64,000 nucleotides of DNA from Phycisphaerales bacterium (GTDB lineage Bacteria > Planctomycetota > Phycisphaerae > Sedimentisphaerales > Anaerobacaceae), in NCBI GenBank assembly GCA_030602885.1, contig JAUVYV010000009.1, positions 1 to 64,000 on the forward strand, written 5' to 3'. Positions 23,639-32,749 of the stretch are shown piece by piece. The notes beneath the pieces are model-generated. The model saw only the letters and a program-made list of their open reading frames with translations. It searched no databases and had not been told where the DNA came from. The stretch's first letter is position 1. The number at the start of each line of letters is the position of its first letter. Made by a program: the position numbers and the translations under genes.

Positions 23639-24445
23639 ATGGTGAGATTTTATAGGCGGAGAAGACGATTGACAAGTGTAATTGAGAAACGGCAGTCTCT
23701 TCACAGGGAGCTGGCGGAGGAGCAGTGTCGCAACCGCAAGCTCGCCGAGGCGATTGAGCGGCTGGAGCCGCTGGCCAATTTAGGTTCGGCGACGGCGATG
23801 ATAGCGCACGAGATAAATAACCTTCTTACCCCCCTATCGAACTATGCAAAGCTGGCATTGGCGAGCCCGGAGGACAAGGTGCTGAGGGAGAAGGCTCTTG
23901 CGAAGACGGCACAGAACTGCGAGCGGGCAGGTAAGATTATGGAGAGCATCCTGGCTCTTGCCAATGGACAGGAGCAGGAAAGGCAAGAGGCCCCCCTGCC
24001 GGGGCTTCTGGACGAGCTGTTCTTGTGCCTGAGCCGCGATTTCAAAAAGGACGGGATTACCGTGCAGATTGAGATACCGGCAGGATTGACGGTATATTGC
24101 GTTGCGGTCCAGATCCAGCAGGTGCTGATGAATCTGATTTTGAACGCACGGGATGCGATGGTCGGCAGGGGCGGTCACCTGACGATAAAGGCAGAGCAGA
24201 CGTCGGATGCGGTGCAGATACGGGTCAGTGACACAGGTCACGGGATTGCGTCCGGGGACTTGAAGGACATTTTCGATTCATTTTTCACGACGAAAAAGGA
24301 CGGGGATTCATCATCTCGACCCGGCCGAGGGGTCGGACTTTCTTTTTGCAGAAAGGTGATAGAGGCGCATAACGGAACGATATCTGCCGAATCGCGCCCG
24401 AATGAGGGGACGACATTTCTCATTACCCTGCCGAGACAGCACTGA
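23639..24445 (+). CDS. Soluble sensor histidine kinase
   Basis: A 268-residue kinase with no membrane segment. An N-terminal coiled coil (about 12-45) leads into the dimerisation/phosphoacceptor domain, with His57 in AMIAHEINNLLTPL. The ATPase domain has the N box NLILNARDAM, G1 DTGHGIAS, F box FFTTKKDG and G2 GRGVGLSF. It ends in the usual GTTFLITLP. Having no sensor domain, it probably takes input from a partner. The receiver protein at 22155-22637 is a plausible substrate. Confidence 0.9.
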   Translation: MVRFYRRRRRLTSVIEKRQSLHRELAEEQCRNRKLAEAIERLEPLANLGSATAMIAHEINNLLTPLSNYAKLALASPEDKVLREKALAKTAQNCERAGKIMESILALANGQEQERQEAPLPGLLDELFLCLSRDFKKDGITVQIEIPAGLTVYCVAVQIQQVLMNLILNARDAMVGRGGHLTIKAEQTSDAVQIRVSDTGHGIASGDLKDIFDSFFTTKKDGDSSSRPGRGVGLSFCRKVIEAHNGTISAESRPNEGTTFLITLPRQH

Positions 24446-24457
24446 TATAATAAGGGG

Positions 24458-25714
24458 ATGGTGCAAAACCTCGGTCACATTGTTCTGATGGTTATCCTGC
24501 TTGCATTTTCGGCATTTTTCTCGGGGAGTGAGACGGCATTTTTTAATTTGTCGCGGAGGCAAATCAATCTTTTCAGAAAATCAGAGCACCGGCTGCAGAG
24601 GATGGCTGCAGGTCTTCTTGAGAACCCGAGCCGTTTGCTGGGCTGTCTGCTATTCGGAAACATGAGCGTAAACGTGCTGTTTTTTGCGGTTTCGAGTGTT
24701 TTAACGGTTCGAGCCGGCCAGGCAGCGGGAGTAACGGCTGCGACGGCAGTAGCGGTGGTGAACTTTACGTGCCTTGTGCTGTTCGGTGAGGTCATACCGA
24801 AATCAGTTGCGTATGCGAACTCGAAGCCGCTTAGTGCGCTTGCTGCAGCTCCTGCCTACGCGTGCGTGAAGGTGTTCGGCCCGGTAGTAGCGGTATTTCG
24901 GTTTTTGATAGAGGGGCCGGTACTTCGCTTAGTGCTTGGGCCGGTAAAGCATCCCAAGCCGATCGGGACAAGAGAGTTCAGAACTCTGATCGAGCACATA
25001 AGGAAACAGGGGCTGATTACGCTGCACGAGAATAAACTGCTGCGCGAGACGATCGAATTGGCGCACTTGAGAGTTCGCGATGCGATGTGTCCTCGCGTGG
25101 ATATGACTGCGTGTGATGTCACTGAGTCGCCGGAGAAGGCGCAGCATCTGATGCTCGAGAGCAGCCATACGAAGCTGTGCGTATATCGCGGTTCGATAGA
25201 TAACATAATCGGGGTGGTACACCTTCGCGAGCTGGTGTTGAGGGCGGGGAGAGGTCTGGATAAGCTTGTGCGCCAGGTGCATTATGTGCCCGAGCAAAAG
25301 ACGGTCGAGTCCCTTCTGGAGTTTTTTCGCAGGGCACACACAGACATGGCTGTTGTTGTGGACGAGTACGGGGGCATAGCGGGCTCTATTCGGTTGGAGG
25401 ACATTGCGGAGGAGCTTCTTGGTCCAATAGAGCAGGGTGAGGCGGGTGTGCAAATCGAACCGATAGGGCCTCTGCGATATCGGCTGAGTGGGAATGTTGC
25501 GATACACGACTGGGCTGATGTTTTCAACATAGACCCGTCGCAGATGAAGATTTCGACGCTGGCAGGGCTGGTAACCGCCCTTCTGGACAAGATACCCAAG
25601 CCGGGCGACACCGTCGTAATCAACAACGTCAAATTCGTGGTAGAGAAAGTAAGAAGGAACCGAATCGAAAGCGTTATTTTGACTCTTGAGCCGATCCGTG
25701 AAGATAGACAGTAG
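24458..25714 (+). CDS. CNNM/CorC-like protein (DUF21, CBS, CorC_HlyC)
   Basis: A 418-residue integral membrane protein: DUF21/CNNM transmembrane domain (about 1-170, with SGSETAFFNLSRRQ and FGEVIPKSVAYANS), a CBS pair (about 205-325, with DMAVVVDEYGGIAGSIRLEDI), and a C-terminal CorC_HlyC domain (about 335-410, STLAGLVTALLDKIPKPGD). The family is linked to magnesium/cobalt efflux or resistance. It starts 12 bases after the kinase gene and overlaps its paralogue downstream. Confidence 0.9.
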   Translation: MVQNLGHIVLMVILLAFSAFFSGSETAFFNLSRRQINLFRKSEHRLQRMAAGLLENPSRLLGCLLFGNMSVNVLFFAVSSVLTVRAGQAAGVTAATAVAVVNFTCLVLFGEVIPKSVAYANSKPLSALAAAPAYACVKVFGPVVAVFRFLIEGPVLRLVLGPVKHPKPIGTREFRTLIEHIRKQGLITLHENKLLRETIELAHLRVRDAMCPRVDMTACDVTESPEKAQHLMLESSHTKLCVYRGSIDNIIGVVHLRELVLRAGRGLDKLVRQVHYVPEQKTVESLLEFFRRAHTDMAVVVDEYGGIAGSIRLEDIAEELLGPIEQGEAGVQIEPIGPLRYRLSGNVAIHDWADVFNIDPSQMKISTLAGLVTALLDKIPKPGDTVVINNVKFVVEKVRRNRIESVILTLEPIREDRQ

Positions 25715-26714
25715 CTTGATATTCGTTGTTTTGTTTGTGCTTTTCACAGTCCTTGCGGGCCTTTTCGGAGGGGCAGAGACGGGGATGTATCAGTTGAGCC
25801 GGCTTCGGCTGCGTCTGGGTATAGAGAAAAAAGAGCTTGGTTTTGTTCTGCTCGGCAAGATTATGCGTGATACCGGGGCGCTTCTTCTTTCGATGCTTGT
25901 GGGAACAAACCTCGCACAGTACTTTGCCACGAGCACGGTGACAATTCTGCTTCTGACGAGAATGGGCAGCGAGCACGCGGTGGAGCTGGCGGCGACGCTT
26001 ATAACGGTACCTTTGCTGTTCGTTTTTTCTGAACTAATACCGAAGCACATCTTCTACTATCGCGCGGATGCATTGATGCCATACGTAGCCGGCGTTCTTC
26101 TCGTGTTCCACCGGCTGTTCAGCATTATCGGTGTTGTAGGTGTGCTTGCGAAGCTGTCGCGTGTTTTTGCGCGTCTGTCGGGGTCGCGAGCCGCCGCACC
26201 GCCGTCGGGCTCTGCAGTGCGGCACCCGCATATCGAGGCAATCATCCGACACACACGAGAAGAGGGGATACTGAGCCCAACACAGATCGATATTCTGAAT
26301 CGCCTGGCAGCGATTTCAAACATAAGTATTCGAGCGGTTATGACCGCGTTGAACAAGGTATGGACAGTTGATATCAACTCCGGCAGAGAGGCGCTGTTAA
26401 ATATGCTTGAGAGCTGTCCTTATACGCGTTTGCTTGTGCGTCAGGGCCTGGGCGGAGAAATCATCGGTTTTGTAAACATATACGAGCCACTATGCTCGCC
26501 GGAGGCGTTTTCAGATTTGAGAGGTTTTCTAAAGCCGATAAGAAAGGTATCCGGTGACACGACGGTGTCCGAGGCAATCAGCATTATGCAAAGTGAAAGC
26601 TATAAGATAGTGCTTGTCACGAAATCGGGCCGATCAGGCGAACAAAAGCCGGTCGGCGTTATAACAATGAAGGACCTTGCCGAAGAGCTGCTTGGCGAGC
26701 TAACGGAGTGGTAA
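25698..26714 (+). CDS. Second CNNM/CorC-like protein, short form
   Basis: A 338-residue paralogue of the preceding gene. It has the DUF21/CNNM membrane domain (LFGGAETGMYQLSRLRLR, FSELIPKHIFYYRAD) and a CBS pair ending KPVGVITMKDLAEELLG. It lacks the C-terminal CorC_HlyC domain. The GTG at 25698 is the probable start, overlapping the previous gene by 17 bases; a TTG four codons earlier is possible. The overlap and paralogy suggest the two form one transport or sensing complex. Confidence 0.88.
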   Translation: MKIDSSLIFVVLFVLFTVLAGLFGGAETGMYQLSRLRLRLGIEKKELGFVLLGKIMRDTGALLLSMLVGTNLAQYFATSTVTILLLTRMGSEHAVELAATLITVPLLFVFSELIPKHIFYYRADALMPYVAGVLLVFHRLFSIIGVVGVLAKLSRVFARLSGSRAAAPPSGSAVRHPHIEAIIRHTREEGILSPTQIDILNRLAAISNISIRAVMTALNKVWTVDINSGREALLNMLESCPYTRLLVRQGLGGEIIGFVNIYEPLCSPEAFSDLRGFLKPIRKVSGDTTVSEAISIMQSESYKIVLVTKSGRSGEQKPVGVITMKDLAEELLGELTEW

Positions 26715-26757
26715 AATGTCCCTCGTAAGGAGAGCAGGAGTTGGCTTGGGCTTACTG

Positions 26758-28143
26758 TTATTCACTGTCGATGACGGCCTTTGCGATATCGTTGACAGCG
26801 CCGCGAGTTTTTGCATTGGCATTACTTGTCAGGATTGAGAATATATAATCGCCTTTTGAGGTGCAGCAAACACCGGAGAACGACTTGACCGAGTCGATGT
26901 AGCCGGTCTTGCCGAGAACCTTCGCTTTGTATTTGCTCTCTTTGAAATACCTTCGAACTGTCCCATCGACCCCCCCTACCGCCAGCGATTCCTTGTACAA
27001 CTGCCAATCGCCGGTTCTATAAATGTCGAGCAGCACAGTAGTGATGGCATTGGCGCTGAGCTTGTTTTGCCTGCTCAGACCGCTTCCATCGTCGATATAG
27101 AACTGGTCGTTGGGTATGCCAAGGCCGGAGAGATGTTTAGAGATGGTGTTGCGTCCGTGTTGCCAACTGCCCTGCTCGCCGGCATGTGCGGCAATGGTCT
27201 TTAGCAGTGCTTCTGCGGCGAGGCCGAGACTGTCCTTGTTGCATCTGCGCAGGACGTCCGATAATAGAGTTGTATATGTAACCAGAGGCGTAATTTTCTC
27301 GTCAGGTGTGACTTTTCTTTCTATGAATCGGCCCCGGACGGCGATACCCCGGGCAGCAAGGTGCTCGGCAAGGAGATATGCAAGAAAAGCGGGCGGTCGT
27401 TCGACGGTGACTCGAACGGGCCGGCACTTTTTGTGGCATTTACCCATTACCGTTATGGTATTGGTTCCTGCGGGGCGGGCGCACCAGAGGGTATCCGGGC
27501 CTTTTGAGGCGGGCTTTGCATTATTAATGAGCCGAACATAAGCGGTTTGGGGATCGAGGGTAATATTGACTTTTCCGGCGATGGTTTCGGCGATGACCTC
27601 AATGCAGTTCGCGTTGTAGTTGAGGCCGCTGACCTGGCAGGCATACCAGCGGTTCAGCTCCTTTTTCGACCAACCAGGGTGGGTGCGCTCGTCGTCGAAA
27701 ATCGTGCTGTCGATGACAATATCATTGATGGCAGTTACGCGCCTATCCCTGAGCTTGTCGGTAATGTCGTTCAGGAGCCAGCCGGGCTCGCGGCCCTTGT
27801 TCCGGTCGGTGACGTTGTCGCCGAGGAGCGGGTCGCCGCTGCCGATAACGACGAGTGTGTCGTCGATGAGACCGACGGTGGTTTGGTATTTGAAGTCGGC
27901 ACCGAGGAGCCGCAGCGCTGCGGCGGTAACAACGATTTTCATGTTCGAGGCGGGTATCATTGCTGCAGTGGCGTTACGGCTATGGACCGCCCTGCCGGTT
28001 TCAGCTTCCACTATTGAGACGCCGAACCGGACTTTCTTTTGCGACGGCCGGCTGATGATGGCGTCAACGCGTTTTGCCAGGTCAGGCGGTGCTGCACGAA
28101 CCAGCGTCGCCGCGAGCAGCAACGAGAATATGAATCCTTTCAT
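26758..28143 (-). CDS. dacB: D-Ala-D-Ala carboxypeptidase/endopeptidase (PBP4 type)
   Basis: A 461-residue peptidase S13 enzyme that trims or cuts peptidoglycan cross-links in the periplasm. It has a signal peptide (KGFIFSLLLAATLVRAAPP). The three motifs are SxxK at Ser66-Lys69 (ASNMKIV), SxN-type DGSGLSRQNK and KTG (VLGKTGYID). The long insert between the first and second motifs is typical of PBP4. A peptidoglycan enzyme is notable because Planctomycetes were long thought to lack a wall, though they do make peptidoglycan. The start at 28143 places the signal peptide at the N-terminus. Confidence 0.92.
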   Translation of the reverse strand: MKGFIFSLLLAATLVRAAPPDLAKRVDAIISRPSQKKVRFGVSIVEAETGRAVHSRNATAAMIPASNMKIVVTAAALRLLGADFKYQTTVGLIDDTLVVIGSGDPLLGDNVTDRNKGREPGWLLNDITDKLRDRRVTAINDIVIDSTIFDDERTHPGWSKKELNRWYACQVSGLNYNANCIEVIAETIAGKVNITLDPQTAYVRLINNAKPASKGPDTLWCARPAGTNTITVMGKCHKKCRPVRVTVERPPAFLAYLLAEHLAARGIAVRGRFIERKVTPDEKITPLVTYTTLLSDVLRRCNKDSLGLAAEALLKTIAAHAGEQGSWQHGRNTISKHLSGLGIPNDQFYIDDGSGLSRQNKLSANAITTVLLDIYRTGDWQLYKESLAVGGVDGTVRRYFKESKYKAKVLGKTGYIDSVKSFSGVCCTSKGDYIFSILTSNANAKTRGAVNDIAKAVIDSE

Positions 28144-28325
28144 CACAAGTCTCATAGCGATTTGCTTTTACCACATAGCCGGGTGAAATTCAAGGGCAAT
28201 AACAGACGGTGGTGAAGGACTTTGAAGACAGCAGGTGCTTTGAAGCAGCCATTTTGCTTGCATAACGGAGGGTGACAGTGGATAATGGCCGGGGCTTTTC
28301 GATGTTGGCAGTTAGGGGTGCTGGT

Positions 28326-29507
28326 ATGCGTATAGGATATTTCGACTGTTTTGCGGGGGCTGCGGGGGATATGATTGCGGCGGCGATGGTGGATGCGGGT
28401 CTGGATTTGGAGTTTTTGAAGGGCCGGCTCGCCACGCTCAAATTAGATAAGGTTAAGGTTGAGGTTGAAGAAGTTCGCCGGGGGGGGCTGCGTGCCAGGC
28501 GGTTTGTTCCGAGCGGCGTCGGGGGACATGAGCATCATCACCGGAATATCGATGATATAAAGGCAATTATCAGAGCCGGCGAGATAGGCGACAAAGCCAG
28601 GGAGACGGCGATTGGGATATTTGACCGGCTGGCGGATGCGGAGGCGGCTGTTCACGGTACCGATAGGGAGCAGGTTCACTTTCACGAGGTCGGTGCGGTG
28701 GATTCGATTGTGGATATTGTATCGGCGGCGATTGGTTTTGATGCACTCGGGATTGAAAAGGTGTATTGCTCGACGCTTCGGCTGGGGGGCGGGACGGTGA
28801 AGGCCGCTCACGGCGTGCTGCCGGTTCCGGCTCCTGCGACGGCGGAATTGGTCAGGGGCGTGCCCTGTGCCGGCGGGCCGATAGATACCGAGCTGCTGAC
28901 GCCTACGGGGGCGGCGATTTTGACGACGGTGGCCGACGGGTTCGGCCCGGTGCCTGAGATGAAGATTGAGTCAATCGGATACGGAGCGGGGACGCTTGAG
29001 GCGAAGGATTTTCCGAATGTGCTTCGGCTGATTATCGGCCTGGCCGAGGAGGAGACGGAGGCAAATACCGATACTGTATATCTGCTTGAGACGAATATCG
29101 ACGATGTGAGCGGCGAGTTAGTCGGAGCGACAGCGGATAAGCTGTTTGAAGACGGTGCGCTGGATGTTTTTACTACGGCGATAACAATGAAACAGAACCG
29201 CCCTGCCGTCAAGCTGAGCGTCATATGTGAGACGGGCAATGCTCAAAAGCTGGAGCGGATTATTTTCGAGGGGGGGCTTACTTTCGGCATCAGAAGGCAG
29301 ACTTTGGAGAGGAGCAAGTTATCCAGAGAGTTTGTGACGGTGACAACGGAGTTCGGCGATATCAGGGTGAAGATTGGCCGGCTTGGGGAAGAAATAGTTA
29401 ACATCAAGCCGGAGTTTGGGGATTGCCGGCGTGCAGCGAAAGAACACGACGTGGCTGTGAAGACGGTTACGGAGACGGCCATGAAGGCATACGATAGCGA
29501 AAGATGA
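28326..29507 (+). CDS. larC: LarC, nickel-pincer cofactor biosynthesis
   Basis: A 393-residue LarC/DUF111 protein, the CTP-dependent nickel insertase that completes the nickel-pincer nucleotide of lactate racemase and related enzymes. The N-terminal signature MRIGYFDCFAGAAGDMIA is followed by His-rich GGHEHHHRNIDDI near 64-76, which probably binds nickel. The VHFHEVGAVDSIVDI core and C-terminal LETNIDDVSGE domain are present. LarC is a frameshifted two-part gene in Lactobacillus but a single frame here. The start at 28326 has agggg 7 bases upstream. No larA, larB or larE is in the window. Confidence 0.93.
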   Translation: MRIGYFDCFAGAAGDMIAAAMVDAGLDLEFLKGRLATLKLDKVKVEVEEVRRGGLRARRFVPSGVGGHEHHHRNIDDIKAIIRAGEIGDKARETAIGIFDRLADAEAAVHGTDREQVHFHEVGAVDSIVDIVSAAIGFDALGIEKVYCSTLRLGGGTVKAAHGVLPVPAPATAELVRGVPCAGGPIDTELLTPTGAAILTTVADGFGPVPEMKIESIGYGAGTLEAKDFPNVLRLIIGLAEEETEANTDTVYLLETNIDDVSGELVGATADKLFEDGALDVFTTAITMKQNRPAVKLSVICETGNAQKLERIIFEGGLTFGIRRQTLERSKLSREFVTVTTEFGDIRVKIGRLGEEIVNIKPEFGDCRRAAKEHDVAVKTVTETAMKAYDSER

Positions 29508-29636
29508 CCAAAGGTCAGCTTTCGCGTGGCTCGTCTCTCGTGACTCGTGGCTCGTTTTGTTGAAGCCGACTTCGTCGGCAATGATTAAAATACCGCGTGT
29601 GCAAGCAAGTTGCACACCCTACATAATCGAAATCGG

Positions 29637-30050
29637 TTAGTTCTCGGAGTGCTTTGCTTCGAGGAAGGCGTTTAGGATTTCGGCGGCGGCGATGGCGTCT
29701 CGGAGTTTTTTCTTTTTGCTGAAGGGTAATTGTGCGGCGGTGAGCTTTTCGTCGGCGGCGAAGGAGCTGAGCCGTTCATCCTGGAAGTGGACAGGGATGT
29801 TCAGGGCGGCCTTGAGTTTTTGACCAAAGTCAAGGACGAGTTTTGCCTGGGGCCCCTGCGAGTTATCCATATTCAGAGGCAGACCGACGACAATGGCCCC
29901 AACATTTTCCTCGCGGATGACTTCTGCAATCTTTTCAACGAGCTTGCTGTGGCCACTTATTACAGTCAGCGGGGAGGCGACGGTCTCATTTTGGTCGCAG
30001 ATCGCCAGTCCTGTTCTTTTATTGCCGTAATCTATCGCGAGGTATCGCAT
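29637..30050 (-). CDS. ruvX: RuvX/YqgF putative Holliday junction resolvase
   Basis: A 137-residue RNase H-fold nuclease, the YqgF/RuvX family involved in pre-16S rRNA 5' processing and possibly junction resolution. Conserved features: LAIDYGNKRTGLA at the N-terminus with the catalytic Asp; VVGLPLNMDNSQGPQA; HFQDERLSSFAA with the second acid; and the C-terminal RDAIAAAEILNAFL. Length is normal. It follows the manC-like gene on the minus strand with a 21-base gap. Confidence 0.93.
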   Translation of the reverse strand: MRYLAIDYGNKRTGLAICDQNETVASPLTVISGHSKLVEKIAEVIREENVGAIVVGLPLNMDNSQGPQAKLVLDFGQKLKAALNIPVHFQDERLSSFAADEKLTAAQLPFSKKKKLRDAIAAAEILNAFLEAKHSEN

Positions 30051-30071
30051 TTGTCAGTATGGTATTGTCGG

Positions 30072-31160
30072 TTACAAGAAGTCCTCTCGTCCGTGCTGCT
30101 CAATGAGCTTGAGCAGCTCCTTTAGTCGGTGGGCCTGGTCGATGGGACAAACGAATGTTGCGTCGGGGCTGTGGGCGACGACCATATTCGTCAGGCCGAT
30201 GCCTGCGATAAGATGGTCGGCGTCTTCGGTGATGAGGATGCTGTCTTCGCAATCGAGCAATTCGCTTTGGCCTGCGACGACGATGTTGTTATTTTCGTCG
30301 GATTTAATGATGTCGGCCAGCGCCGCAAATGAGCCGAGGTCAAGCCATCGGCAGTCGAGCCGTATTGCGTGTACGTTCTTTGCCTTTTCCATGACGGCGA
30401 AATCTATGCTGATTTTCGGAAGTTTTGGAAACGATTCTTCGAGTGCTTTTTGCTGGTTTGGCCCGTCCCAGGCATATCTTATTTTTTTGAGCGGTCCGGT
30501 AGCATCAGGGAGGAAATTGTTGAGGTTTTCAAGAATCGTCCTGGCTTTCCAGACGAACATTCCGGAGTTCCAGAAGTATTTGCCGCTGTCGAGATAATTC
30601 TTAGCAGTTTCGGCGTCGGGTTTTTCCCTGAATGCTTCGACGGTATAGACTTCATTTTCGCAGTCCGGGCATTTTTGGGGGCGGATGCACTTTATGTACC
30701 CGAGCTGTGTACTTGCAAAGCCGGGTTTTATTCCAAAGGTAATCATGCACTCGGGATTGTGATTTACGAAGGCAAGGGCGTCTTTGATGGCCTGCCGGAG
30801 GACATGGGCGGGCTCTATTATCTGGTCTGCGGTGACGACGGCGATTGTCGCGTCGGGGTCGGACTTTGTGAGGATGGTGGCGGCGAGGCCTACGGCCCCG
30901 GCGGTGTCACGGACGGCGGGCTCTGCGATGACGTTGTTAAAGGGCAGGCCGGTGATATTCTCTCTGACGATGTCGGCATAGCCGGCGTTCGTGAGGACGA
31001 GGATGTTTCTTGCGTCGAAAATCGGGCTCAACCGCTCGAAGCAGAGTCGCAGGAGGGTCTGGCCGTGGAATAGTTTCAATACCTGTTTGGGGCGGTTTTT
31101 TCTGCTAAGCGGCCAGAGCCGTTTGCCTGTCCCCCCCGCCATTATCATTGCATAATCCAT
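30072..31160 (-). CDS. manC: Mannose-1-phosphate guanylyltransferase
   Basis: A 362-residue enzyme making GDP-mannose from mannose 1-phosphate and GTP. The signature MAGGTGKRLWPLSRKNRPKQ is at the N-terminus, FREKPDAETAKNYL lies near residue 175, and IDFAVMEKAKNV near 250. It has only the nucleotidyltransferase and a short C-terminal beta part, without the phosphomannose isomerase domain of bifunctional ManC/AlgA. It lies between ruvX and pgi, so sugar-nucleotide supply is grouped here. Confidence 0.92.
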   Translation of the reverse strand: MDYAMIMAGGTGKRLWPLSRKNRPKQVLKLFHGQTLLRLCFERLSPIFDARNILVLTNAGYADIVRENITGLPFNNVIAEPAVRDTAGAVGLAATILTKSDPDATIAVVTADQIIEPAHVLRQAIKDALAFVNHNPECMITFGIKPGFASTQLGYIKCIRPQKCPDCENEVYTVEAFREKPDAETAKNYLDSGKYFWNSGMFVWKARTILENLNNFLPDATGPLKKIRYAWDGPNQQKALEESFPKLPKISIDFAVMEKAKNVHAIRLDCRWLDLGSFAALADIIKSDENNNIVVAGQSELLDCEDSILITEDADHLIAGIGLTNMVVAHSPDATFVCPIDQAHRLKELLKLIEQHGREDFL

Positions 31161-31174
31161 AGCGTAATCCCCGT

Positions 31175-32626
31175 TTACACGATAAAGTGCCGGTCGGTTT
31201 TGGTTTTTTCCCGGATTTTCTGAGCAAACTGTTCGTATGTCATGCCCTTTTTGTAAGGGCCGGTTTTTCCCATCAATGCAAAGGTGGCTTCCTTGCCAAG
31301 CTCGACTGCGGGCTGGTTATACGTGTCGATGTTGAACAGTGCGCCGGCGAATGACGTGGTGACTTCGAAGAGGAAGATGAACTGCCCGACCGTATAGGCG
31401 TTGACCTCCGGGAATATGACGCTGAGGCATGGTCGCTGGTCTTTAAGGAGGGCATATTCGGTGGCCTTTTTTTCTTTGTTCAGCAGCTCACCCAGCTCTT
31501 TACCTGACAGGTAGTCGAGCTCGGGTGCGCTATCAGGATGGGGGCCGATGTCGATTTTCCTGTTGAAGTTTTCAACATCGAGGAAGGTGAAGACCTTGTC
31601 GTTCGGGCCTTCGCGGTAAAGCTGGACCTGGCTGTGCTGGTCGGTGGCGCCGAGGGCCTTTACCGGTGTTGGGCCGACGTGGACTTTGCCGCCTTCGAGT
31701 GAGTCTGCCTTTCCGAGACTCTCGGCCCAGAGCTGTCGATACCAGTCGGCGAAGTCCTTGAGTGCATAGCTGTAAGGCATCATAACAGAGATGGGTTTGC
31801 CGCTGTTGTAGTAGTGGTATTGAATAGCGGCGTTAACGGCGGCAGGGTTCTGTTTGAAATCGAGGCCGCTTGTCCTGGCGTGCATATCCCGAGCGCCTGC
31901 GAGCAGTGCGTCGATATCAATGCCGCACATAGCTGCGCTGAAAAGACCGACAGCAGACAGGACGCTGAATCGTCCACCGATATCGTCGGGAACTTCGAGG
32001 CATTTTATACCGGCATTGGTCGCGATTTTACGAAGCGTTCCTTTTTGCGGGTCGGTGGTTGCAACGATATGTTTTTTGAGGGCGTCCGGCCCCAGCTTGT
32101 CGAGGAGCAATTTCCTTATGGTCAAAAACTGAGCGGCGGTTTCGGGGGTTTTTCCTGATTTGCTTATGACGTTAAAGACCGTTTTGTCGAGCCGGTTGTC
32201 AATCCAGTCGAGGAATGAGCCGAGCTGCATCGGATCAACGTTATCGAAGACAAACAGGCGGGGACCTTTTCTCTGCGCAGGGTCGAGGTTGTACATATAG
32301 GGATTGAGAGCGGTCTGGACCGCGATGTTGCCGAGTGCGGAGCCGCCTATGCCGAGAATGACGAGGTTTTCACAGTGTTCTTTGAACTCAACGATAAGCT
32401 CCATAACGCTTTCGGCTATGGTTTTGTCGGCGTGCAACAGGCCGAATTTTGTCTTCGTCTTGTCTGGCCAAATTTGGGCGCCCTGTATTTCTTGGTTGAT
32501 TTTGGGAATCATGGGGGTGACTATTTCGGCAAGCTCGTCGAACTGCTTTTGTGAGATTCCATGTTCGGGCCCGATTGCCTCGGCCATTACGTTCTTGTAG
32601 TAGAGTTGGATTTGATTCTGGGGCAC
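31175..32626 (-). CDS. pgi: Glucose-6-phosphate isomerase
   Basis: A 483-residue phosphoglucose isomerase interconverting glucose and fructose 6-phosphate in glycolysis. Conserved: NLVILGIGGSALGN near 95-108, VISKSGKTPETAAQF near 155, the SVLSAVGLFSAA motif and QVQLYREGPNDKV followed by a His- and Lys-containing C-terminus. It is the shorter isoform, close to Bacillus-type enzymes. It ends 14 bases before the manC-like start, which suggests a joint transcript feeding GDP-mannose synthesis. Confidence 0.95.
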   Translation of the reverse strand: MPQNQIQLYYKNVMAEAIGPEHGISQKQFDELAEIVTPMIPKINQEIQGAQIWPDKTKTKFGLLHADKTIAESVMELIVEFKEHCENLVILGIGGSALGNIAVQTALNPYMYNLDPAQRKGPRLFVFDNVDPMQLGSFLDWIDNRLDKTVFNVISKSGKTPETAAQFLTIRKLLLDKLGPDALKKHIVATTDPQKGTLRKIATNAGIKCLEVPDDIGGRFSVLSAVGLFSAAMCGIDIDALLAGARDMHARTSGLDFKQNPAAVNAAIQYHYYNSGKPISVMMPYSYALKDFADWYRQLWAESLGKADSLEGGKVHVGPTPVKALGATDQHSQVQLYREGPNDKVFTFLDVENFNRKIDIGPHPDSAPELDYLSGKELGELLNKEKKATEYALLKDQRPCLSVIFPEVNAYTVGQFIFLFEVTTSFAGALFNIDTYNQPAVELGKEATFALMGKTGPYKKGMTYEQFAQKIREKTKTDRHFIV

Positions 32627-32749
32627 AGTGAAGCTCCTTTCAAGATCATTAGTATTGCGAACGAGAAACGGTTCTACCGCAAACCGTAATTTATAACGAT
32701 TCGGCGAACGTTTTCAATGACAGATTTAGAAATCCTGTTCGGTTGGCGA